A DNA stretch of 64,000 nucleotides, taken from positions 496,001-560,000 of the forward strand of contig JAALGY010000043.1 of NCBI GenBank assembly GCA_032358165.1, in the 5' to 3' direction. The notes beneath the pieces are model-generated. The model saw only the letters and a list, made by a program, of their open reading frames with translations, did not search any database and had not been told where the DNA came from. The DNA comes from Diplosphaera chodatii. Its lineage: Eukaryota; Chlorophyta; Trebouxiophyceae; Prasiolales; Stichococcaceae. How positions within the stretch are numbered: position 1 is the first letter of the stretch; the number at the start of each line of letters is the position of its first letter. Made by a program: the position numbers and the translations under genes. This document shows, one piece after another, positions 37,601 to 48,431 of this stretch.

Positions 37601-38093
37601 ATGTCTCGTGGAAACCTGGAGTCCAGCATGACCTCTAGCCGACTGCACCTGATGGTACATTGGCAGGGTGCCCTGCGCCCGCAGCAGCTTGGCCGCCCTG
37701 TGCCGAAAGGCAAGAAGTTTATGTGCTGAGATATCAGCACGGTGTTCAGCGATCTGCTCAGCTGCGTGTGGCAATAGCCTGTCAGACCAGCGTCTGCATC
37801 TCGTGTTGACTTACCTGCCGTTGACCTGTGTGTAAGTCTGGACTGATGGCCGCAATGACGGAAATTCCTGCAGTACACAGGTGCAACAACTCAGCAACAG
37901 ACCGTGACGTGCCGTGCACTGCTCAAATTCAGGATTGCAGGGGTGAGCAGCGAGAGGCAGCGGAGCAGTCCACCGTGAGCAGATCTGCCAGGTGCTGGCG
38001 CAGCGTCCATTTTTGGCGTTCAGCATAGGGCAAAGCATCGGCTCCGGTCTGTGACAGCGCTTTTGTGAGGAACTCAACAACCGGATCGGCCAT
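34674..38093 (-). CDS. VPS23: ESCRT-I subunit TSG101/VPS23
   Basis: TSG101 (VPS23; ELC in plants) recognises ubiquitinated cargo and recruits ESCRT-I to endosomes. Exons 1-4 (38093-37974, 37867-37815, 37697-37649, 37498-37326) join in phase to the UEV domain: EFLTKALSQTGADALPYAE, FPSLRPSVQTYTQVNGRA, GHKYNIPVAIWLPEQYPAQP, MMISPGHAFVNASGGVRS. A linker and coiled-coil exons follow (SNLVDMAHDTSIQFGEAP; EEFRQAAIRCLTQRLQVSLA; MARERHVLEACVAEMNTKGR). The C-terminal steadiness box is clear: MAVEDTLYALERSFQSGGLP then ADVYLKQVRMLCGKQFYVRA. A Pro-rich tail ends at 34674. As in all UEV proteins the catalytic E2 cysteine is absent. The long Pro/Gly tail after the steadiness box is unusual; most homologues stop soon after it. 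Confidence 0.92.
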
Positions 38094-38594
38094 GATGTTA
38101 GATGGTCATCTTGCTGCCGAACCCTTGCAACACTAACAGACCAGATTGCTTCACAAAGACCGGTCTGTGGTGCCAGTTGATACACTGAACTTCGTCGCAG
38201 CTGCACAGCCAAAGTTCGTGACAATCCGCTGATCTCGTTTTCACTCGCGCTTTCAGGCAACGCTTGGCTACATTTGTGAAACAGGACTGCCAAAGCATGG
38301 TGAGCTTCCGGGTGGCACTGGAAGCTGTTCTTTGAGCCGAGGGAGTGTGTGTGGCAATAAGCAACCTGTACTTTGCGCACAGGGCAACAGTTCGACCAGG
38401 CAGGAACATCCACACCGCCGTCGTCGCGTGGACTCATAGTCGTTTGCAGGTCACACTGCTGCCCGCCAGCAAACCAAACCATGTATGCCCCTCTGTCTGC
38501 TTAGCCACCGCTCGATGCAGTTCTTAGTTGCATAGTATCCCGTGCATATCAAATGTGCAGAATCCATGGGTATGGGTTCATGGCTCCGCGCTGA
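38094..38594. promoter_or_regulatory. Gap upstream of TSG101
   Basis: Tandem minus-strand genes flank it. It must hold the TSG101 promoter and the ankyrin gene 3' UTR. No gene is visible. Confidence 0.45.
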
Positions 38595-39679
38595 TCACAT
38601 GCCCGGTATCAACTTGCTTCGGTCTGCTTCGATCTTCCTATCCTCTGCCTCTCGCCATGTCATGAACTCCTGCATCAATGTGCCATCTGACATATGTGCA
38701 CACTGAGTCCCAGCTCAGGCTGTCGTTAGCGTGCAAGTCGCTTGCATACGAGCGTTGACAAGTGCGGTCGACTGCTAGCGTATTACACACGTTTGGAAAA
38801 CCTGCTACCTGGTAGGGCTTCGGGTGGTGCGCCCAGCAATCCTTCGAGAAGAAGTCCTGCATGTGTGCCAGGCCAACTTCATGCACATGATCAACGACAC
38901 AAACGGTCATGGAGCTGTGCTCAGGTGGGCTCAGCAGTCTGATCTGATGTCGGTAGGTGATTGTGGCGTGGGGCAGGGTCACCTTCACTTTGGGAATGTG
39001 GTCCGGAACCAGCACCAAGCCCTGCTCCTGAGTCGCACCATGCTGCGAAGAGGAACCATGCTGTCACTGTCGAGCAAGAACCATGCGAGATGAGGCAGAC
39101 ACACCTTCTTGCAAACTTCAAAAGAGACATCTCGTCAGTTCAATGCACATCAGGCAGACCAAAGCACCTTCTTGAGCGCGGCCATTGCTGCCTTCTGGTC
39201 CATGTTGCGCGCCCAGTGCCACGGCCGGTCGCCGGCGTTGTTTGAGGCGTTCAGCTTTGCGCCCAGGCTGATCAGCAGGTCGATGCCCTCCGTCCACCCG
39301 TTGTAGGCTGCACTGTGCAGCGGGGTGTTGCCCGCTGCCTCCACCTCGTTCACGCTTTCACCGGCATCAACCAGCGCCACTATCTCTGCGTACATCATGA
39401 CAGGAGCAACATCAGAGCTGCTTACAGACGGCTAAAGTTGACACCGGAAGCATGCACTGGCGAGTGTGCACCATCGTCAGTGCAATGCACGAAGCATTGC
39501 AAGACTGCGAACAGCTCACTCTCTTTGTCCTGGTTGTTGACTGCCCTGTGGACCAGCATCTTCCCCACGGTGCCGCGGCCGCGATGCGATCCGCCCCCAT
39601 CCTCCTTGCAGCCGATCGGCCCGTCCCACTTGGGGAATGGACCCGACACATTGCGCCACCAGGGGTTCTTCTCCACCAT
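38595..39679 (-). CDS. Small ankyrin-repeat protein
   Basis: Exon 1 from ATG 39679 encodes MVEKNPWWRNVSGPFPKW, DGPIGCKEDGGGSHRGRG and KMLVHRAVNNQDK. Exon 2 (about 39395-39165) carries ankyrin helices: EIVALVDAGESVNEVEAAG, NTPLHSAAYNGWTEGIDLLI and SLGAKLNASNNAGDRPWHWA. Three short exons follow: EQGLVLVPDHIPKVK, DFFSKDCWAHHPKPYQ and EFMTWREAEDRKIEADRS, ending LIPGM with TGA at 38595-38597. The product is about 170 residues. Only two repeats are convincing, with a conserved-looking extension on either side, so it is probably a compact binding protein. I do not recognise a named family. Its start lies 240 bases from that of the divergent membrane-protein gene. Confidence 0.75.
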
Positions 39680-39921
39680 GATGGTGGTCCTAATACCTGC
39701 TTGGCCGCAGCTCTGAGGCTTTGCCCGTCACAGGTGGCCCTGCGCTGCCGTTCGTCGGGTCCGAGTCTGCTGGCCTTCTGCCGCGGACGCTACACGCTAT
39801 CGCAGAACAGGTTCCCGCATTACGTCCGAGCACGTGTTCCGGTGATGTCCTTGTTGCCGGCCGGTGCAACTGCCACAGCAGCACCTTGTGTAGCTCAAAC
39901 TACTGTGCACGCACTGCCAGT

Positions 39922-41657
39922 ATGGCGACTGACACAGAGCAGCCGCTGCTGCAAGACTCAGGCCGCGAGCCTGAGGTCCATGAGGCTGAATGCACAGGAG
40001 GTAAATGGCTCGCATAGTATGCCATGTTGGCACGGCACAGCATGCCAGACCCCACAAGTCCTGTATCTTCATCTGCTCAGATACTGCGACTCGTCTTGCG
40101 TCGTGTTGGCTGCCCTATGCGTGCAGCTTGCACTGACGTCCCTCAGGACAGCGACCAACATTGTGCCATCAGTCGTTGCTCATACAGACGTTGGTGCCTC
40201 TCTGAATGACCTATCAACCCTATGCAAACCGCAGGCACATGATCTAGACCGCCGCGGGTGCGGCCGCAGGCTGAGCAGGGTGTCGATGGCAATGGCGACG
40301 GCGAAGGGGAGACTGTGGTGCTGGACACCCGCAGCCTCTGGACCGCCATTGGCACCCTGGCATTCAGCCTGCCTGCTCTAGGTGCCCACCGCAATATCTG
40401 CATCGGGGGTCGTCTGACCGGGTGTCAGCTGGTTGCTTTGCCAACGCACCATGGCTGAGTATGGTTGTGTGTTGTTCCTTGCAGTGGGATCCTGATGGTG
40501 AGTTGGGCTGTGTTGCCTTATGGCCGCACTGCATGAGCTTTGTGCTGCATCCATGCGTGCCTGCATATTCATGCTTCCTTGGTCTAATGCTCCAGCTAAC
40601 CGCGTGCTGCGTGCTTGCCCCTCTACAACAGCTGGCCCCTGCTGGTGAGGGCTGTGCGCAGACTCTTCCCCAGCGTTTACTGCCCCTCATTGCCATACCT
40701 GCTGTGTTTGCTGTGCACGCTCTTGACGTGAACCTTCTGCTTCTGTGGCAGTTGGCTGGAATTCTGGGAATTTCAGCCACAGCGGGAGCCAAGGCATTGA
40801 GTCACACTGTCAGCTTTGCTCTGATACTGGCCATCGTGAGCAATCTGGCACAATATACATACTGGCGTTCGACAAGCCGAACGTGAGCTGCGCCCATGTG
40901 ATGGTTCTGTTCCCATGTGATGCGACAGTTTTCCAATTTTGGATGACCGTCCTGGACGACCATCGAGGATGCAGCTGATGGTCTGTTGTTCAATGGTTAC
41001 AGGGGAAGCACATGGCGTCGTCTTGGGCCAACCATCGTGCTGCTACATGCTATCCCCTTGACGGCTGCAGATCCCTTGCGCCATGTACTGCAAGGTCTGC
41101 TCTCAGGCTGCATCCTCATTTCCTTGCCCGTAGGCTACTCACAATGCCCATGCTGGCCCTGAGCGGTTGCGGATTTTGCAGTGCTGTTTACATGAGACTT
41201 AAACGTTGCTCGTTTCAACCTGCAGATAGCGGCGTCTGGTCTGGGCCCTCCAGCTCAATGTACAGGCCAGGCTGCAGCCCTGTCTCTGGGCTGCACGGCT
41301 TCTGGTGCCTGTCGGTTACAGGGTGGATCTTCCAGCTGTGCACCTGGACCGGTTTTGCGCTCATGATCACAGGTGCAGCTTGTAGCTGCATGTTTGCCAT
41401 CCGGCTCAACCACTCAAGCTTCCAATGTAGTGTTCCCCATATTAATGTGCCTCTGGCTGCTTGTCCCTGGCAACGTTGCAACTCTAGCAGCCTGTGGTTT
41501 TGAGACTCTGGGTGTGACCACGACTCCGCTGCCGTTTTTGCAGGCATCGTGTGGCAGGCAGACTTGATCCCCAAGCTTCGAGCCGCATGGCGCGACATCA
41601 AGCGAGCCCGAGCGCACGGCAGGCAGCAGCAGCGGGTTGGCGCTGAGGCTGTGTAGT
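39922..41657 (+). CDS. Multi-pass membrane protein, family not recognised
   Basis: ATG at 39922 starts an exon to 40000, MATDTEQPLLQDSGREPEV, ending at GTAAAT. The EQPLL motif is an acidic dileucine sorting signal like those on plant tonoplast and endosomal membrane proteins. Downstream hydrophobic pieces include VLDTRSLWTAIGTLAFSLPA (about 40317-40380), LLPLIAIPAVFAVHALDVNL with LLLWQLAGILGISATAGA and SFALILAIVSNLAQYTYW (40680-40875), and GWIFQLCTWTGFALMITGAA (about 41322-41380). The last exon (about 41545-41657) is a basic cytosolic tail, IVWQADLIPKLRAAWRDIKR, ending at TAG. Middle exon junctions are not resolved and I cannot assign a family or substrate. The start, the tail and the hydrophobic exons together support one gene. 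Confidence 0.5.
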
Positions 41658-42213
41658 GGCCGTGTAACGACCCCAACTTGTAGGCGATGGGATTCGCTCT
41701 GCAGGACCTCATTGTTACAGTGAAAGAGCACAGTCGTTGCCAGGGAGCCGAGGCCCAGCGGCTCCCGGCCAGCAGCAATCCCCTGTTGTTGCACCGGCAC
41801 ATATGACGCCCGCACCCAAAGCCCAGAACTGGGGGAGTGCGGTTGCTGAAACTAGCCGGTGCGCAACAGCGCTACTGCTGGCTCTCCGACTGCTCAATCT
41901 GCTTGCATGACTGTCTTTCGTTGTAGATGAAATGTGTTGATTGCAGTGCTGCTTAGTGTCAGAGTAGGTCCCCTTGGCGTGCTGACTGATGTAAGCAGGG
42001 AGGTCATGCGAGTCTGACGGCCTTTTATCGTTTGGCTTACGCAAGGGCAATGTAGGAATCGATATCGTTAACACCATAGAAAACAGAGCACGCTGCAGAA
42101 CACCATATGCATTCGACACTCGAGACGCCTGGCCGAGGACATTCCAACTTATACATGCTGATAAGCGTATCTGAGGCTTCCACAAAGCTTCACAGGACGC
42201 TGCCGCTGATCCC
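41658..42213. other. Convergent intergenic region
   Basis: It holds the 3' UTRs of the membrane-protein gene (plus) and FtsZ2 (minus). On the minus strand the FtsZ2 3' side is AT-rich. No gene is seen. Confidence 0.5.
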
Positions 42214-43617
42214 CTACTTGCCACGGTCCCGCCGCTTGCGCAGGAACGCGGGGATTTCGATGCCGCCAGACTCGCGGGCAGGCAGTGGTGGTGGCTGCCC
42301 CTCCTGTGCGGCCCCAGACGCGGGCTGCGATGCCCCAGTGCCGAACGCTGGCAGCGCTGAGCCTGGTTTGCCATCTCCCGGCCCAAAACCGGTGGCGATC
42401 AATGTCACATTCACCTCGCCGTTGGGCATGTTGGGGTCCACCACCGCGCCGAATATGAGGTTTGCATTGTTGTCCACCAGGTCGTAGACCTGCTCTGCCG
42501 CCTCATTGACCTCGAAGAGGGTGAGGTCAGGCGGCCCTGTAATGTTCCACACGATGCCTGTGGCGCGCTGGATGCCCACATCCAGCAGTGGGCTGGAGAT
42601 CGCCTGCAGGGCAGCCTCGCGGGCGCGGCCCTTGCCGCTGGCGCGCCCCTGCCCCATGAGAGATGTACCCGCGTTCGTCATGATGGTGCGCACATCTGCA
42701 AAGTCCACGTTCACCAGCCCCGGGATCGTGATGATGTCAGAGATGCCGCGCACGCCCTGGCGCAGCACATCGTCCGCCACCTTGAAGGCGTCCGTCACTG
42801 GCACATTGGCGTCCACCGCATTGAGCAGGTTGTCATTGGGGATGACAATCAGCGTGTCAACCGCCTCCCGCAGCGCCTCCACCGCCTGCGCCGCCTGCCG
42901 CGAGCGGAGGCGGCCCTCGAAGGAGAAGGGCGTGGTCACGATGCCGACGGTCAGGATGCCCATGCCCTTGGCGATGCTGGCCACCACGGGCGCCGCGCCG
43001 CTGCCTGTCCCGCCCCCCATGCCCGCCGTCACAAACACCATGTCGGTGCCCTGCAGCGCCTGCTCGATCTGCGCCCTGGACTCGTTCGCTGCTTTCGTGC
43101 CGATCTCAGGGTTGCCACCGGCACCGAGACCCCGTGTCAGCATCTGCCCGATCTGAATCTTGTGTGGGTCGTCCACCGGCGAGCTGGCCAGTGCCTGCGA
43201 GTCTGTGTTGATGATCCAGAACTCGACGCCCTGCAGCTCCGAGAAGGTCATGCGGTTCACTGCGTTTGAACCGCCGCCGCCAACACCCAGCACCTTGATC
43301 GACGCGGGCTGTGCGTTGGTGGACACGCTGTAGCCAGTGGGCCGCGCCTCTGTAGGCGGTGGCTGCTCGTGCTGTACATCCTTGAATGCATCTGCCACCA
43401 GCTGCGATGTGGTGGAGAGAGGCTGATGCGCTGTCGCCAGCGGCCAGCACTGCTGCCGCACCGCTGCGCCCTTTCGCTGCAGCGGTGTCGAGAAGATCGC
43501 AGCGAAGTCTTTTGGTGGAGCATCGACGGATGCGCGCAGGCGCAGTCGCGACGCCGAGCAAACTGGTAATGTGCAAGGCGGATGTGCTTCTGCGCTGATG
43601 CGGATCGATGCCTTCAT
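42214..43617 (-). CDS. FTSZ2: Plastid division protein FtsZ2
   Basis: A single uninterrupted frame of 467 codons from ATG 43617; the frame runs upstream to 43731 but without an ATG. An N-terminal transit peptide ([15 protein letters not shown] onward, about 90-100 residues) precedes the tubulin-like GTPase: [17 protein letters not shown], the GTP-binding signature [15 protein letters not shown], and the synergy-loop region [14 protein letters not shown]. The C-terminal peptide [16 protein letters not shown] is the conserved tail for membrane-tether (ARC6-type) binding, which marks the FtsZ2 rather than FtsZ1 branch. FtsZ2 co-polymerises with FtsZ1 into the stromal ring that constricts the chloroplast. 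It is the only long gene in the window with no intron. Confidence 0.96.
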   Translation of the reverse strand: MKASIRISAEAHPPCTLPVCSASRLRLRASVDAPPKDFAAIFSTPLQRKGAAVRQQCWPLATAHQPLSTTSQLVADAFKDVQHEQPPPTEARPTGYSVSTNAQPASIKVLGVGGGGSNAVNRMTFSELQGVEFWIINTDSQALASSPVDDPHKIQIGQMLTRGLGAGGNPEIGTKAANESRAQIEQALQGTDMVFVTAGMGGGTGSGAAPVVASIAKGMGILTVGIVTTPFSFEGRLRSRQAAQAVEALREAVDTLIVIPNDNLLNAVDANVPVTDAFKVADDVLRQGVRGISDIITIPGLVNVDFADVRTIMTNAGTSLMGQGRASGKGRAREAALQAISSPLLDVGIQRATGIVWNITGPPDLTLFEVNEAAEQVYDLVDNNANLIFGAVVDPNMPNGEVNVTLIATGFGPGDGKPGSALPAFGTGASQPASGAAQEGQPPPLPARESGGIEIPAFLRKRRDRGK

Positions 43618-44095
43618 CGTACCACAGGCTTCGATCGGAATGCTGGGACACGCGTTTGAATCACATGCGTGAACGCAGGCCTGATTGGTTTCAGGATGTG
43701 CCTTGCACAGTGTATAAGCACTGATATACACTCTGCACTATTCACCTCGGATCAGTGCTGCGTGTTCAACAAGGTGATACTGCCCGCGTTTCAAAATGCC
43801 TTCGCACATGCATGGGCTCGTGTGTAGCTTTACGACCGACACGCATAAAGCTAGTGCGGCCTGCCTGGCTGCCATGGCTGATCGCCTGAGAGGCGTGCCA
43901 CATTCGATCATCATCCACAACGTAAAAGCACCTGTGCAGAGGTCCCTTCATCCTGTGCTGTGCGGCCGCCGTTTGCAGCACCTTTTCAGTCGCTTGCTCG
44001 GTACCACTACAGCGAGCAGCACACCCATTCCAACGCAGCGTTGCGCCTGCCACCTGCTTGTGAGGAGCAACCAGCTGCCACGGCAAGCCTGCAAC
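43618..44095. promoter_or_regulatory. Divergent intergenic region, FtsZ2 / bL12m
   Basis: 478 bases separate the ATGs of two nuclear genes for organelle proteins. It must hold both promoters; I see no specific element. Confidence 0.45.
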
Positions 44096-45173
44096 ATGCT
44101 GCGTGGATCTGCTGGGCGCGTTGCTCACAGAATAGCCGCGTCTGCAGGCTGCCACCATGCTGCAGCACGGTTATGCGGGGGCCAGCACCTCGAGAGGCTG
44201 GTTGTCAGCACAGCAGAGTGCATCGCAGACGGTTGCAGTCAGCCACACCAGTGGCACGGCAGCTCAGGCAGGGGGTTCGCTGCTGCAGCTGATGACGATG
44301 CAGAGGAGACCAGGGAGGTTGGCAACGACCAGGTGCGCGGCGCATCCATGGCCGCAGCAATGCTGCAGCAGCAGAAGATGCACATGCATACGGTGTGGGC
44401 GACAATGCGTGCGTCGACACCCACTCAATGTTCATGTTTCCCCATGCGTCAGGTCCGGCGGCTAGCGGAAGAAATCATGCAGCTGTCGCTGCTGGAGGTG
44501 TCCGACCTCACGGAGATCCTGCAAAAGCGGCTGAACATCCAGATGCCGGCGATGGGCGCCATGGGGGCAGCCCCCGCGGCAGCGCCAGCAGCGGCGCCAG
44601 CAGCGGCAGAAGCGGCAGCAGCAGCCCCCGAGCCCGCCAAAACCGAGTTTGACGTCAAGCTCACGGGCTTCGAGGCCTCCTCCAAGGTGAAGATCATCAA
44701 GGAGGTCCGCACGATGACGAGCTTGGGCCTGAAGGAGGCCAAGGAGCTGGTGCGTGCCCGCAAGCCCCCTCTGTGACCCGCTGCGTCAACTGCCCCACGT
44801 GCTGCGCTGAACCTGCTCTTGTCGACTCGTATCTGCACATCGAGCTTTGTGGGCATCTTCAGTGCCGCTGGACATGCCTGATGCGTCTGTCAGCATATGT
44901 CGCATGTCCAGGGAGCATGCAACACCTTGTGGCGCAGGTTGAGAAGGCGCCCATTGTCCTGAAAGCTGGCGTGAAGAAGGAGGAGGCAGAGGAGCTGCAG
45001 AAGAAGCTGGAAGCAGGTGCAATGGCTTGCAAGCGGCAGCCACTTCTGTCTTTCATCTCACGCCGTATCTATAGTGGTCGCTTCGCCAGCACAGGCGATG
45101 CAGGCGCACAGGCCCATGCTGATGTGCTGCTGTGCAACTGCGTGCAGTGGGGGCCAAGATTGCACTCGAGTAA
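44096..45173 (+). CDS. Mitochondrial ribosomal protein bL12
   Basis: Four exons (44096-44332, 44453-44749, 44938-45016, 45148-45173) give 212 codons. An Arg/Ala/His-rich presequence (MLRGSAGRVAHRIAASAG) ends near GRGFAAAADDDAEE. The N-terminal dimerisation helix VRRLAEEIMQLSLLEVSDL is followed by an Ala/Pro hinge (APAAAPAAAPAAAEAA) and the globular domain EFDVKLTGFEASSKVKIIKE, LGLKEAKELVEKAP and VLKAGVKKEEAEELQKKLEA, ending VGAKIALE. bL12 forms the ribosomal stalk that recruits translational GTPases. The presequence composition and the EIMQLSLLE form suggest the mitochondrial rather than the plastid copy; targeting is inferred. Confidence 0.88.
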
Positions 45174-45607
45174 GCGACGCAGCGTGAGACGACAGCAAGC
45201 AGACTTGAAGTTCATAGATGCGACAACAGGAGTGTGGTCCAGTCCTCGTTCTGCTTGTGCCGGTTGTGCCTTACAACACCCTCAGAATGCTATCTGCTTG
45301 ATATACCAGAGAGTTTATCGTGAGGAAGGCTCAGTGCAAGGACGAGCGCGGTCTCAACGGCGCCACCCACAGACACAGTCTTCCATGTTGTCTAGTCAAG
45401 TGGTCATTCTACAAGGGCAGCGTGCTGCACTGGGTGCTGGTACCATGCTGCACGCCAGGCCGCCCACACCTGCAGCCCAGCACCGCAGTGTCAAGCAGTG
45501 CAACAGCGGCACCTGACAGCGGATGAACGCAGCCTTGACGGCGGGCTGAAGCTCACCCGCACTCCTGATGCCAGCTGCTTCGGCACCGCCGTGTTGCTGC
45601 TGAGACG
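45174..45607. other. Convergent intergenic region
   Basis: Located between the ends of bL12m (plus) and RAD51C (minus); 434 bases of 3' UTR sequence with no recognised feature. Confidence 0.5.
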
Positions 45608-47762
45608 CTACTCCCGGGGGCGCTTGTGGGCCTTGCGGCCACGGATGCCTGCCTCCGTTACGAAGAAGTCGACGGTGGCGGCTGGCAGGCTCGGCGATTT
45701 GTAAAGGTGCGCACGCCGCTGCTCGTCCTCGCAGTACAGAATCATGCGCGTGGTTGCCTGGTGCGCCCAGCTGTTGCCTGCACCCATGCGGCGGGGTAGC
45801 TCTGCAGCACTTCTGCACCCGAAAGCACACAACACACAGGCAGCACGCTCTGCAGCCAGCTGTCAAGCACTCTGCTCACCAAGTGCGGGCACGATTCTGG
45901 ACGCCCCATCATCCCCGCGCTGGGTGGTGACCTGGTTCATCAGCACCACCTGCATGGACGGCAACGGCAGTGACAGAAGGTTCAGGTCGTGGTTGCCCTC
46001 CTGGTCACACACACAGCATGCTCACTGCTGCAGGCAGGACGCACACCGCGACATCGTAGGTGTGCGCCAGCTGCATGAGGCGGTTCCCCATGTCGGCAAG
46101 AGCGCGCGTGCGCTGCAGCATGTCTGTAAAGCCGTGGCGAAAGGGGAATGCCACACTGTCTACTATCACCAGCTTCACCTGTGGTGCAGAACACGTTGGA
46201 CGTGATGAACTGTTGTAGTGTCATGGGCAATGTTCAGCCTTGGTAGCACAGGACGCAAGTCTGCTATGGTGTTGCACAACTTCCCTTGTGCGCATGCGAC
46301 TGACAGCCACGATGCCATCTGCTATAATGTTGCACAACTTCCCATGTGCGCATGCGACTGACAGCCACGATGCCATCGTGTGCTATTGTGCGTCCCATTG
46401 CCCAGAGCAACGGAGCACGCAATGCATGACAGCAGCTCGCCTGTGGATCTGCGTCCAGCATGTCTGGCAGCAACCTCACGGTGGCCAGCAGTTCTGCCGC
46501 AGTGTGCACACGAAAGAGCTGGATGCCATCCAGCAAGCTGTCCTTGGTGATGTGCTGCACCTGCAGTTAACAGAGCAGGCTATTGCAGTAGAGCGAATTT
46601 TCCTGCAGTGCCTGAAATCTGGTGCAGGCACCCACTCTGTGCTTTTGCGCTGTCCAGCTGGCTGTCAGACAGACTCCATCCCTGCTGACACCCTGGGTGT
46701 GCTCACCGACGCCTGCTTGTCTGCGCTGTTGCTGTGCTTGACCATCCGCTGCAGGTGCTGCAGGAAGGCTGCCGCGATGTCGTCCGCCCGCTCCGCCATG
46801 AAGCTGCCCTCAGTGTCTGCGAAGAAGCCACGCTAGCTGTGGAGCGAAATGGCAGCCTGCTGAGGCAACCTAAGGTGGCAAGGTTTTTGTAGAGCCAGAC
46901 ACCCAGGTCAGCAGCCCACCGATGTAGATTGCCTTCCCGGCGACGCCCGCGCAGCTTTTGGGCAGCTGCACATCGATGGCCAACTGGATGCTGCAATGCA
47001 AGGACCCATGTCAGCTACCAAGCAGCTCAGTGTGTGTTACTCACAGTGAACACTGGCTGTGCTGGGTGTCAGGTGGGGCAGTGCCTTACCCCAGCTGCGT
47101 CTTCCCAGCTGCAGGCTGGCCGCCTGCGCAGATGTGCAGGGCGCTCAGCTGTTGCAATCTGATAAAGCGGCGGACGTGACACCATAACCTGTCATTCACA
47201 TCTGGTGATCACTCACAAAGCTCGGTGACTTGACCAGTTGCGATGCCGCCACCTAGCGCCGCATCCAGCTCCTGGCAGAATGTCACAATCTTGCGGCTCT
47301 TTGATTCCTTTTCGAACATCGTCTGTGCTGATACTGCGCCTGCATTGGTACCCAGTCGGTTTCGAATCCGCCTGGTCTTGCATGCTCCTGCCACAGCATG
47401 CACAGCATGATGCGCAGCTATGTCGCAGCGCACCATTAAGAGTTGTTGTTTGGGCTGAGACGATATCATCGATGACTCGCTGCACCTCCGCCGCCTCGGT
47501 AAAGGTCATCTGGGCATCTGTGTAGGTCAGCTCTCGTTCACACCCACGCACATGCCATGTAACGATGCCGGCCCGCAATCACTAGAATGTTGCCACAACA
47601 ACGTTGCTGGTGAAATAACCCACCCTGCGCAATGGATGCTGCTGTGCCGGCCCGCTGAACATCCTCGATCGTGAAGAAGCCTCCGTTGTCAAGCTTGGTG
47701 CGGATGCTGGGCTGCAGCGGTAGCAGCTTGACGCTTCTCTGCAAATGCGGATGCTGCTGCAT
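45608..47762 (-). CDS. RAD51C: Recombination protein RAD51C
   Basis: RAD51C is the RAD51 paralogue shared by the BCDX2 and CX3 complexes in homologous recombination and Holliday-junction handling. From ATG 47762 the N-terminus reads LQPSIRTKLDNGGFFTIEDV. A later exon gives RKIVTFCQELDAALGGGIAT and TEL, and joining at GTGAGT restores Walker A as CGQPAAGKTQLG. Then come IQLAIDVQLPKSCAGVAGKA and IYIG, GSFMAERADDIAAAFLQHLQ, LLDGIQLFRVHTAAELLATV, Walker B LVIVDSVAFPFRHGF, VVLMNQVTTQRGDDGASRIV, PALGNSWAHQATTRMILYCE and LYKSPSLPAATVDFFVTEAG. The FRVH and KSPSLPAAT blocks favour RAD51C over XRCC3 or DMC1. The Lys/Arg-rich end (GRKAHKRPRE) resembles the nuclear-localisation tail of other RAD51C proteins. 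An intron near 46.3 kb holds a tandem duplication. Confidence 0.88.
46261..46376 (+). repeat. 58-bp tandem duplication in a RAD51C intron
   Basis: Copies at 46261-46318 and 46319-46376 start CTGCTAT and end GATGCCAT; they differ at only three positions (GG/AA and T/A). A decayed partial third start (TGCTATTGTGCG) follows at 46381. Confidence 0.92.
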
Positions 47763-48431
47763 GCGTGCAACATCAGGTCTGCATTGTAGCACCCCGTAGC
47801 TGGATGTCTGATTGGCCCACAATCCGTCGCGTGAGTTGGCGTCAAGTGCGGAATGGTAAGCTACCGAGATGCAACTGTCGTCAACGCCTGCTGACAGGAC
47901 TGCTGCCGTGCATACCGATACTGCACAACAATGGACAGTGACAACCACAAACGAGAGCAGCAAGTGTGGCTCAAAGAGCTGGAGCCGCGGCACAACATCA
48001 GTTTTCAACACACTATATATGAAATCAGCATGCGTGCACGTGCATGCAGGCGTGAAGTATGCATTCATGTAACGTGCTCAGCGTGCGCCAGCATGTTTCA
48101 TGTTCCACATTGTCTCGAGTAGATTGACGTACGATGCAAGCTGCTGCACGATTGCCAAAGCGGCAGCTGTTTTGGCATGCACGTTGCACAGCCGCACCCT
48201 GCTGGTGCACCTCACATGTTGTCACATAAGAGGTGACTCGGGACTGTGCTGCTAGTGCCATCACCCCTTCGATGCTCATGCCGATGCTGCCACGCCGATT
48301 CCGACGCGGTTCCTGCTGAGGCAAATGCATCTGCGCCGAATGGTTGCGCACACCATATTGCAAAGATCATCTGTGCAGGTAAAACACTGCATGAATGAGG
48401 TCGTCATTCGTCAGCAGGTGGTATGTGTACC
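47763..48431. promoter_or_regulatory. Divergent intergenic region, RAD51C / AP2 gene
   Basis: The two start codons are about 670 bases apart. Open frames within it show no protein motif. It contains several GCATGC palindromes, which are frequent in this genome's noncoding DNA. Confidence 0.45.

Noticed and set aside
42506..43156. 216-codon plus-strand frame opposite FtsZ2
   Set aside because: It is the antisense of a clear FtsZ2 coding sequence; GC-rich codons open the reverse frame. No motif of its own.
43618..43731. Upstream extension of FtsZ2 to 43731
   Set aside because: The first codon there is GTG; the first ATG in frame is 43617 and is followed by a transit-peptide-like sequence.
47340..47420. 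tRNA-like T-loop (GGTTTCGAATCCG) near 47360
   Set aside because: An extra T breaks the GGTTCRAATCC box, no matching acceptor or anticodon arms are nearby, and it lies within the RAD51C gene.
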